Source of the DNA: Burkholderia sp. SRS-46
GTDB lineage: Bacteria > Pseudomonadota > Gammaproteobacteria > Burkholderiales > Burkholderiaceae
Length of the DNA stretch: 64,000 nucleotides
Reading direction: 5' to 3'
NCBI RefSeq assembly: GCF_004343775.1
Contig: NZ_PTXL01000007.1
Coordinates: forward strand, 434,001 to 498,000
A model generated the notes under the pieces. That model made no database searches and was not told where the DNA came from. It was given only the letters and a program-made list of their open reading frames with translations. This document shows positions 10,022 through 16,751 of the stretch, piece after piece. The position numbers and the translations under genes are program-made. Position 1 is the first letter of the stretch, and each line of letters starts with the position of its first letter.

Positions 10022-11080
10022 TCAGGCGTTGCGGCCGATCGACGCCATGTCCACCACGAACCGGTACTTCACGTCGCTCTTCAGCATCCGCTCGTAAGCC
10101 GTATTGATCTGCTGCATCGGAATCGTTTCGATATCCGACGTAATCCCGTGCTCCGCGCAGAAATCGAGCATTTCCTGCGTTTCCGCGATGCCGCCGATCA
10201 GCGAGCCCGCGAGGCGGCGGCGCTTGAAGATCAGGTTGAACACCTGCGGCGACGGATGGTCGTGCTCCGGCGCGCCGACGAGCGTCATCGTGCCGTCGCG
10301 CTTGAGCAGGTGCAGGAACGGGTTCAGGTCGTGCTGCGCGGCTACCGTGTTCAGGATGAAATCGAAGCTGTTCAGGTGCGCGTGCATCTGCGCGTCGTCC
10401 TTCGAGATCACCACCTCGTGCGCGCCGAGCCGCTTGCCGTCCTCGACCTTCGACGGCGACGTCGTGAACAGCACGACGTGCGCGCCCATCGCGCGCGCGA
10501 GCTTCACGCCCATGTGGCCGAGGCCGCCGAGCCCGACGATGCCGACCTTCTGGCCCGGGCCGACGTTCCACTGGCGAAGCGGCGAATAAGTGGTGATCCC
10601 GGCGCACAGCAGCGGCGCGGCGCAGGCCGGGTCGAGCGCGTCCGGCACGCGCAGCACGAATGCCTCGTCGACGACGATCTGCGTGGCATAGCCGCCGTAG
10701 GTCACGTCGCCGGTCGCACGGTCGCGGCCGTTGTAGGTGCCGACGAAACCGTTCTCGCAATACTGTTCGAGCCCTTCCGCGCAGCTCGGGCAGGTGCGGC
10801 ACGAATCGACGAGGCAGCCGACGCCCACCAGTTCGCCGACCTTGAAGCGCGACACCTGCGGGCCGGTCGCGCGCACGCGGCCGACGATCTCATGGCCGGG
10901 TACGACCGGGTAGATCGTGTTCTTCCATTCGTTGCGGGCCTGGTGCAGGTCCGAGTGGCACACGCCGCAATACAGGATCTCGATCTGCACGTCGAGATCG
11001 CGCAGCGCGCGCGGCTGGAATTCGAACGGGGCGAGCGGCGACTGGGCGTCGGTCGCCGCGTAGGCATAGGTTGTGCTCAT
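10022..11080 (-). CDS. Zinc-dependent NAD(P)-dependent alcohol dehydrogenase (medium-chain, aldehyde-reductase type)
   Basis: This is a medium-chain dehydrogenase/reductase of the YahK/cinnamyl-alcohol dehydrogenase type. Catalytic zinc ligands sit in CGVCHSDLH and PGHEIVG, and the structural zinc loop has four closely spaced cysteines (DSCRTCPSCAEGLEQYC). The nucleotide-binding fold shows GLGGLGHMG. The length of 352 residues is typical. It is divergent from an AraC-family regulator 212 bp away, an arrangement common for aldehyde-detoxifying reductases. The substrate is not readable from sequence. Confidence 0.9.
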   Translation of the reverse strand: MSTTYAYAATDAQSPLAPFEFQPRALRDLDVQIEILYCGVCHSDLHQARNEWKNTIYPVVPGHEIVGRVRATGPQVSRFKVGELVGVGCLVDSCRTCPSCAEGLEQYCENGFVGTYNGRDRATGDVTYGGYATQIVVDEAFVLRVPDALDPACAAPLLCAGITTYSPLRQWNVGPGQKVGIVGLGGLGHMGVKLARAMGAHVVLFTTSPSKVEDGKRLGAHEVVISKDDAQMHAHLNSFDFILNTVAAQHDLNPFLHLLKRDGTMTLVGAPEHDHPSPQVFNLIFKRRRLAGSLIGGIAETQEMLDFCAEHGITSDIETIPMQQINTAYERMLKSDVKYRFVVDMASIGRNA

Positions 11081-11292
11081 GCGGGGCTCCTTGTCCGGCG
11101 GATGACTGCCGCCGCACCATGACGCGGTGCGGCGAGGCAGGGCGTCATCGTAAGGAGCGCGGCCGCGCGGCGGAATACCTGAAGGTCTCGAAGATTTGCC
11201 TATTTCTATCGAATTGCATGCAACGTGCCGCTAAAACGCGTTCGAAGTGCTACATTGCAGCCCAGTTTCTCTTGCCGGACAGGATTGCGCCG
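11081..11292. promoter_or_regulatory. Divergent regulatory region of the alcohol dehydrogenase / AraC pair
   Basis: The 212-bp gap holds a perfect 10-bp palindrome TTGCATGCAA at 11214-11223, placed about 70 bp before the regulator start and about 130 bp before the dehydrogenase start. It is a candidate operator, but AraC proteins usually bind direct repeats, so this is tentative. A nearby AT-rich stretch (TTTGCCTATTTCTATC) may include promoter elements. Confidence 0.35.
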
Positions 11293-12267
11293 ATGAGCTT
11301 CCAGCCCCTTTTTTCCGATGCCGGCGACCATGTGCAGCGCCGCATGATCGAACTGCTCGGGCGGCTCGCGCCGAACGAGGGCGATACGCGCGCGATGCTC
11401 GACGGCGTGCGCTTCATTCGCGTGAACCGGCCGGTGCCGCGCATGCCGGTGCTGTACGAGCCGAGCATCGTCGTCGTCTGCCAGGGGCGCAAGCTCGGCT
11501 ATCTCGGCGACCAGTCGTTCGTCTACGACGCGCAGCAGTATCTGCTGCTGTCGGTGCCGCTGCCGTTCGAGTGCGAGACGTTCGCGAGCGCGGACGAGCC
11601 GTTTCTCGCGATCTCGATCCGCGTCGATCTCGCGGTGATCGCCGAGCTGTCGATCCTGCTCGACGAGGCGCGCGGTGCGGCCGTCAGCGAGCCGCGCGGC
11701 GTCTATTCGACCCCGCTCGACGCGCCGCTCGCCGATGCGGTGCTGCGGCTGCTCGAGGCGCTCGCATCGCCGCACGACACGCGCGTGCTCGGGCCGTCGA
11801 TCATGCGCGAGATCGCGTACCGCGTGCTGACCGGCGAGCAGGGCGACGCGATCCGCGCGGCGCTCGTGCAGCAGCATCACTTCGGCCGCATCGCGCGGGC
11901 GCTGCGGCGCATTCACGCGGACCTGACCGCCGATCTCGACGTCGACACGCTCGCGCGCGAGGCCGGCATGAGCGTCGCGGTGTTCCATGCGCAGTTCAAG
12001 AGCGTGACGGCGACGTCGCCGATGCAGTACGTGAAGGCCGCGCGCCTGCACCAGGCGCGGCTGACGATGGTGCAGGACGGGCTGAGCGCGGGCGCGGCGG
12101 CGGCGCGGGTCGGCTATGCGAGCGCGTCGCAGTTCAGTCGTGAGTTCAAGCGATTGTTCGGCCGCAGCCCCGGCGACGAGGTGCGCTGGATGCGCGAGTC
12201 GGGCAGCCGGACGATCGGCGATCGTCCGGCCCTCGCTCTGGCGGTGGAGTCGAAGGCCGGCGCGTAG
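11293..12267 (+). CDS. AraC family transcriptional regulator
   Basis: The protein has an N-terminal AraC_N-type cupin domain (about residues 25-190) and a C-terminal double helix-turn-helix (about 225-315), the second helix region reading RVGYASASQFSREFKRLFGRSP. The 324-residue length with ATG at 11293 (MSFQPLF) fits the family. An upstream in-frame ATG at 11218 would add 25 residues that look unlike the family. It is divergent from the zinc alcohol dehydrogenase, so it is probably that gene's regulator, as YqhC is for YqhD. The effector is unknown. Confidence 0.88.
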   Translation: MSFQPLFSDAGDHVQRRMIELLGRLAPNEGDTRAMLDGVRFIRVNRPVPRMPVLYEPSIVVVCQGRKLGYLGDQSFVYDAQQYLLLSVPLPFECETFASADEPFLAISIRVDLAVIAELSILLDEARGAAVSEPRGVYSTPLDAPLADAVLRLLEALASPHDTRVLGPSIMREIAYRVLTGEQGDAIRAALVQQHHFGRIARALRRIHADLTADLDVDTLAREAGMSVAVFHAQFKSVTATSPMQYVKAARLHQARLTMVQDGLSAGAAAARVGYASASQFSREFKRLFGRSPGDEVRWMRESGSRTIGDRPALALAVESKAGA

Positions 12268-12277
12268 TGCGCACCGT

Positions 12278-13336
12278 TCAGCGCCGTGCGACCTTGCGCC
12301 GCTGCGCGCTGATCCCCGCGTAGTCGGGCAGCGCGTCGACGCGCCTGGCCGTCGCCTTCGCGTACAGCGGCAGCAGGTCCGGCAGCCGGTTCAGCAGATC
12401 CTGGCGGCGCGCGGCGCCGTACGGATGCGTGTAGATGTAGCCGGTTTCGCGGTTCGCGCGCGTGGCCGCCGCGAGCTTGTCCCACAGCGTGATCGCGGCA
12501 CGCGGGTCGAAGCCCGCGCGCGCGGCGATGTCGCCGCCGATCACGTCGGCTTCGGTCTCGTCGGTCGGGTCGTAGCGCAGCGTCTGCAGGCGGTCGTCGA
12601 GGTTCAGCGGCTGCGGCAGCGGATCGCCGACGCCGAACAGCGGCGGCAGCGTCGCCGCGCGCAGCGACGTCTGCGACGGATCGCTGAAGTTGCCGCGCGC
12701 GTGTTCGCGCAGCGCGTGCGCGATGCCGTGCGCGAGCAGCACGCCGAGCTCGTCGTCGTTCAGGCGGATGCGGTCGAGCATGCCGCCGTACACGAGGATC
12801 TTGCCGCCGGGCAGGCACGACACACGGATGTCGCGCGAGCGGATCGCATTGACCTCCCACGTCCACGTCTTGACCCGGTCGTTCCATTTCACCGAATACG
12901 GCGCGAGCTTCGCGACGATCGCGCGCAGGCGCTTCACGCGCGGCTGGTTGTCGCCGAGCAGGCGGTTGCTTTGCGCGGCCGCCTGCACGATCTGCGCGTA
13001 TTCGTTCGCGGTCAGTTGCTCGAGCACCGGCGACGGAATCAGCGTGCGGAACGCGACCGCGTTGCCGAAGCGCACCTGCTGCGGCGTCGGCGTATAGGCT
13101 TTCGTGGAGGCGGCGGCGCCGGTCGGCTGCGCCGGTTCGGCAGTCGCGGGCGAAGCGGAGGGGGCGGGCGTGGCCGCTGGAGCCGGTGTGGCCGACGGCG
13201 CGGAGCCGGGCGCCGCGGCGGAACTCGCGTCGCTCGCGTGCGCCGAATTTGCAACGAACGCCGTGCCGAGCGCCGCGACGCCGACGCTCAGCGACGCGGC
13301 CAGCCGCGCGACGCGGCGCCGACGCTCACTGCGCAC
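12278..13336 (-). CDS. M48-family metalloprotease-like protein with altered HExxH motif
   Basis: A secreted or periplasmic protein with a signal peptide (about residues 1-34, ending ANSAHASDA), then a 50-residue Ala/Pro-rich linker, then an M48 peptidase-like domain. The zinc-binding helix reads LLAHGIAHALREHA: both histidines (203 and 207) are kept, but the catalytic Glu of HExxH is Gly204. The third-ligand region DETEADVIGGDIAARAGFDP and the late YTHPYGAARRQDLL segment are kept. It may be an inactive or altered member. The GTG start overlaps the ampG stop by 11 bp, so the two are probably co-transcribed. Confidence 0.85.
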   Translation of the reverse strand: MRSERRRRVARLAASLSVGVAALGTAFVANSAHASDASSAAAPGSAPSATPAPAATPAPSASPATAEPAQPTGAAASTKAYTPTPQQVRFGNAVAFRTLIPSPVLEQLTANEYAQIVQAAAQSNRLLGDNQPRVKRLRAIVAKLAPYSVKWNDRVKTWTWEVNAIRSRDIRVSCLPGGKILVYGGMLDRIRLNDDELGVLLAHGIAHALREHARGNFSDPSQTSLRAATLPPLFGVGDPLPQPLNLDDRLQTLRYDPTDETEADVIGGDIAARAGFDPRAAITLWDKLAAATRANRETGYIYTHPYGAARRQDLLNRLPDLLPLYAKATARRVDALPDYAGISAQRRKVARR

Positions 13337-14639
13337 GGGCGACCCCGTTGCTGCGCGCGTCGCCGTTCCACGGCGCGACCTTGAACAACAGCAGCATGCC
13401 CGGAATGCCGAGCGCCGCGCAGACGAGGAAGTAGTCGAACCAGCCGATCTTCGCGACGATGAAGCCGCTCGCGGCGGACGCGAGCGTGCGCGGCACCGAC
13501 GCGAGGCTCGTGAACAGCGCGAACTGCGTCGCGGTGTAGCGCGGATCGGTGGTGCTCGCGATGTAGGCGGTGAACGCGGCGAGCGTGAGGCCGGTCGAGA
13601 ACGTCTCGAAACCGTAGACGGCCGCCATCAGCGCCGGCTGCGCGCCGGCTTTCGCGAGCCACGCGAAGCCGAGCGTCGACACGATCTGCAGGAGCCCGAA
13701 GATCCACAGCCCGCGCGCGATGCCGATCTTCACGAGCCAGATGCCGCCGATGATGCCGCCCGCGAGGCTGGCCCAGAACGCGGTGGTTTTCGCGATCACG
13801 CCGATCTGCGTCTTGTTGAAGCCGATGTCGAGGAAGAACGACGTCGACAGCGTGGTCGCCATCGTGTCGCCGAGCTTGAACAGGAAGATGAACGCGATCA
13901 CGAGCAGCGCGCCGGCCCAGCCGTCGCGCAGGATGAATTCGCGGAACGGCAGCACGACCGCGTCGCGCAGGTTGCGCGGCGGCGCGCCGACCACGTCCGG
14001 CTCGCGCACGAGCAGCGTCATCACGATGCCCGGCAACATGAACGCGCCGGTGAGCGCGAACACGACGCTCCACGGCAGGTGGTCGGACAGGATCAGCGAC
14101 AGCGAGCCGGGAATCAGCGCGGCGATCTTGTACGCGTTCACGTGCACCGCGTTGCCGAGGCCCTGCTCGGTGTCGCGCAGCAGTTCGCGGCGGTACGCGT
14201 CGATCACGATGTCCGAGCTCGCGCCGAAGAACGCGACGAGCGTGGTGAGCGCGGCGACCGTCCAGATCGAGTCGCGCGGCGACACGAAGCCGAGCGCGGC
14301 GATCGCGCCCGCGACCAGCACCTGCGTGAGCAGCATCCAGCCGCGCCGGCGGCCCGGCCGCCAGCCGGGCAGGTGCGGCAGGTAGCGGTCCATCAGCGGC
14401 GCCCACAGGAACTTCCACGTATACGGGAACTGGATCAGCGCGAACAGGCCGATTTCCTTCAGCTGGACGCCTTCCGAGCGCAGCCATGCCTGCACGAGAT
14501 AGACGAGCGTGAAGAGGGGCAGACCGGACGTGAAGCCGAGGAACACGCAGATCAGCATGTGCGTGTTCAGGTAGGCGCGCCAGCCGGGATGATCCTCGTG
14601 AGCGGTGAGTGCGGGCGCCTCGTGTGGCGTTTTCGACAT
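13326..14639 (-). CDS. ampG: AmpG-type muropeptide permease (major facilitator superfamily)
   Basis: This inner-membrane transporter family imports GlcNAc-anhydro-MurNAc peptides for wall recycling. The 437-residue product is strongly hydrophobic with about 12 membrane segments. The N-terminal half carries the family stretch LGFTSGLPLFTLVYLVQAWL and the LWAPLMDRY motif. The ATG at 14639 (MSKTPHEAP) is chosen over a longer frame whose extension is low-complexity. It sits downstream of metXW and overlaps the M48-like gene by 11 bp. AmpG-like signal transducers are numerous, so substrate is inferred from family. Confidence 0.85.
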   Translation of the reverse strand: MSKTPHEAPALTAHEDHPGWRAYLNTHMLICVFLGFTSGLPLFTLVYLVQAWLRSEGVQLKEIGLFALIQFPYTWKFLWAPLMDRYLPHLPGWRPGRRRGWMLLTQVLVAGAIAALGFVSPRDSIWTVAALTTLVAFFGASSDIVIDAYRRELLRDTEQGLGNAVHVNAYKIAALIPGSLSLILSDHLPWSVVFALTGAFMLPGIVMTLLVREPDVVGAPPRNLRDAVVLPFREFILRDGWAGALLVIAFIFLFKLGDTMATTLSTSFFLDIGFNKTQIGVIAKTTAFWASLAGGIIGGIWLVKIGIARGLWIFGLLQIVSTLGFAWLAKAGAQPALMAAVYGFETFSTGLTLAAFTAYIASTTDPRYTATQFALFTSLASVPRTLASAASGFIVAKIGWFDYFLVCAALGIPGMLLLFKVAPWNGDARSNGVARAQ

Positions 14640-14759
14640 GGACAGAAACTTGGGTAGCGTTGACGTTAAGGCGGCCGCGGCGCGCGGCGGGGGAGGCGGC
14701 GCGGCATGGCGGCCGCCCGTGCCGCGCGGGTCGGCGCCGTCCGTCAACGGCCCGCCGGC

Positions 14760-15368
14760 TCAGCTGCGCCTGACTCGGTAGACCGCAAGACTACCACGCC
14801 AGTTCGCGCCCCACCGAATCGGCTGCCCTTCGTGCAGCACGATGCGGTCGAGGATCGTGACGCCCACCTCGGGCGCGAGCGCCTCGAAATCCTTGATCGT
14901 CAGCACCCGCACGTTCGGCGTGTTGTGCCACTGGTACGGCAGCGATTTCGACACCGGCATCCGGCCGCGCAGCACCGACAGCCGGTGCGCCCAGTAGCCG
15001 AAGTTCGGGAACGACACGATGCATTCGCGGCCGACCCGCGCGGTTTCGCGCAGGATCGCGGCGGTCTGGTGGATGGTCTGCAGCGTCTGCGACAGGATCG
15101 CGAAATCGAAGCTGTGATCCTCGAACAGGCGCAGGCCGTCCTCGAGGTTCTGCTGGATCACGTTGATGCCGTTCTTCGTGCTCGCGAGCACGCCGGCGTC
15201 GTTCAGCTCGATCCCGTAGCCGCTGACGTCCAGCTCCTCCGTCAGCAGCGACAGCAGCGAGCCGTCGCCGCAGCCGAGGTCGAGCACGGTCGAGCGCGGC
15301 TCGACCCAGCGGGCGATCGCGCGGAAGTCCGCGCGCGCGGACAGGGAATTCAGCGCCTGCTGGTTCAT
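14760..15368 (-). CDS. metW: Methionine biosynthesis protein MetW (SAM-dependent methyltransferase fold)
   Basis: MetW accompanies MetX in many proteobacteria and is needed for full homoserine acyltransferase activity. The 202-residue protein has methyltransferase motif I LDLGCGDGSLL and the conserved SFPNFGYWAHR region. Its ATG overlaps the metX stop codon by 4 bp (ATGA), showing translational coupling. It therefore lies under the same SAM-II-like leader as metX. Confidence 0.95.
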   Translation of the reverse strand: MNQQALNSLSARADFRAIARWVEPRSTVLDLGCGDGSLLSLLTEELDVSGYGIELNDAGVLASTKNGINVIQQNLEDGLRLFEDHSFDFAILSQTLQTIHQTAAILRETARVGRECIVSFPNFGYWAHRLSVLRGRMPVSKSLPYQWHNTPNVRVLTIKDFEALAPEVGVTILDRIVLHEGQPIRWGANWRGSLAVYRVRRS

Positions 15369-16510
15369 GCACCCACCTCGTTGGCGATTCGTTCGTAATA
15401 GGCGCGGATCAGGTTGTGATAACGCGCGTCGTCGAGCAGGAACGCGTCGTGGCCGTGCGGCGCGTCGATCTCCGCGTAGCTCACCGTGCGCTTGTTGTCG
15501 AGCAGCGCCTTGACGATCTCGCGCGAGCGCGCGGGCGCGAAGCGCCAGTCGGTCGAAAAGCTCGCGATCAGGTATTTCGCCTTGGTCTGTGCGAGCGCGG
15601 CCGTAAGGTTGCCGTCGAACGCCTTGGCCGGGTCGAAGTAATCGAGCGCGCGGGTGATCAGCAGGTAGGTGTTCGCGTCGAAGTAGTCGGCGAACTTGTC
15701 GCCCTGGTAGCGCAGGTACGACTCGACCTCGAACTCGACGTCGAAGCTGAAGTTGTACGCGTCGAGCGCGCCGTCGGCGCGGCGCAGCGCGCGGCCGAAT
15801 TTCTCGGCCATGTCGTCGTCCGACAGGTACGTGATGTGGCCGATCATCCGCGCGACGCGCAGGCCGCGCTTCGGTTTCACGCCGTGCGCGTAGTAGTCGC
15901 CGCCGTGGAAGTCGGGGTCGGACAGGATCGCCGAGCGCGCGACCTCGTTGAACGCGATGTTCTGCGCGGACAGCTTCGGCGTCGACGCGATGTCGATGCA
16001 GTGCGCGACGCGTTCCGGATACATCAGGCTCCACGCGAGCGCCTGCATGCCGCCGAGGCTGCCGCCCATCACCGCGGCGAAGCGCTCGATGCCGAATGCG
16101 TCGGCCACGCGCGCCTGCGCGTGCACCCAGTCCTCGACGGTGATGACCGGATAGCGCGCGCCGTACGGCTTGCCGGTCGACGGATCGAGGCTCATCGGGC
16201 CGGTCGAGCCGAAGCATGAGCCGAGGTTGTTCACGCCGATCACGAAGAAACGGTTGGTGTCGAGCGGCTTGCCGGGGCCGACCATGTTGTCCCACCAGCC
16301 GGTGCTGCGCGGGTCGTCCGCGTAGACGCCGGCGACGTGATGCGACGCGTTGAGCGCGTGGCAGACGAGCACCGCGTTCGAGCGCGCGGCGTTGAGCTCG
16401 CCGTACGTCTCGACGACGAGCTGATAGTTGCCGATCACGCTGCCGCTTTGCAAGCGCAGCGGTTCGGCGAAATGCATGGTCTGTGGAGCGACGATGCCGA
16501 TCGATTCCAT
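15365..16510 (-). CDS. metX: Homoserine O-acyltransferase MetX
   Basis: This alpha/beta-hydrolase-fold enzyme activates homoserine in methionine synthesis. The nucleophile is Ser151 in GGSLGGMQ; the late Asp and His lie in the SFSTDWRF and APHGHDAFL regions. The length is 381 residues. Some beta-proteobacterial MetX enzymes have been reassigned to succinyl-CoA, so acetyl versus succinyl is left open. The start MESIGIVAP is placed at the ATG at 16510, preceded 10 bases upstream by AAGGCGG. A SAM-II-like riboswitch lies 73 bp upstream. Confidence 0.96.
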   Translation of the reverse strand: MESIGIVAPQTMHFAEPLRLQSGSVIGNYQLVVETYGELNAARSNAVLVCHALNASHHVAGVYADDPRSTGWWDNMVGPGKPLDTNRFFVIGVNNLGSCFGSTGPMSLDPSTGKPYGARYPVITVEDWVHAQARVADAFGIERFAAVMGGSLGGMQALAWSLMYPERVAHCIDIASTPKLSAQNIAFNEVARSAILSDPDFHGGDYYAHGVKPKRGLRVARMIGHITYLSDDDMAEKFGRALRRADGALDAYNFSFDVEFEVESYLRYQGDKFADYFDANTYLLITRALDYFDPAKAFDGNLTAALAQTKAKYLIASFSTDWRFAPARSREIVKALLDNKRTVSYAEIDAPHGHDAFLLDDARYHNLIRAYYERIANEVGA

Positions 16511-16515
16511 TCGTT

Positions 16516-16595
16516 CCGCCTTATTCACTGGGCGGCTAAACGGTGTCGGCGATGCGCGGAGTCGAAGATGCGCGGCTGACGACCTCTTTAGCCGC
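16516..16595 (-). promoter_or_regulatory. Expression platform of the metX riboswitch: competing pairings over the ribosome binding site
   Basis: The aptamer strand GCGGCTAAA (16595-16587) is exactly complementary over nine bases to TTTAGCCGC (16540-16532). The latter, with the next base, also contains CCGCC, which can pair with GGCGG of the metX ribosome binding site (16520-16516). Ligand binding would hold GCGGCTAAA in the pseudoknot, free TTTAGCCGCC and hide the binding site. Without ligand the nine-base pairing would leave it open. The pairings are seen; the mechanism is inferred. Confidence 0.6.
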
Positions 16596-16670
16596 ATTTG
16601 TAGTGAACCGCCGGGAGAGTCCCCCCCGGCCGGTCCGCGCGCCCGCAATCGAGTCAGCAAATCGGCGCGC
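16583..16670 (-). ncRNA. SAM-II-like riboswitch aptamer in the metX leader
   Basis: On minus, the 7-bp stem P1 is GCGCGCC (16670-16664) with GGCGCGC (16643-16637). Its loop GATTTGCTGACTCGATTGC closely resembles the SAM-II P1 loop. An inserted hairpin (about 16634-16606, nine pairs with one bulged G) follows. Then comes TACAAATGCGGCTAAAGAGG, matching the SAM-II 3-prime consensus ending in GCUAAA. Loop bases TTGC can pair with GCGG at 16595-16592 to close the pseudoknot. The class is known to bind S-adenosylmethionine and to repress methionine genes. Confidence 0.8.
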
Positions 16671-16705
16671 TTCCGACACGCCGCCAAGGTGGCGGCAGTC
16701 GGCAG

Positions 16706-16711
16706 AGTATA
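16706..16711 (-). promoter_or_regulatory. Probable -10 element of metX-metW
   Basis: TATACT on minus lies 36 bp upstream of the riboswitch P1 stem, in the right place to start a leader at about 16698. A small hairpin (GCCGCC-ACCTT-GGCGGC) separates it from the aptamer. No good -35 match is seen at 16-18 bp. Confidence 0.45.
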
Positions 16712-16751
16712 GCGGAAATTCCCCGGTGCGCGGATTCCGGGGCCGGCGCTG

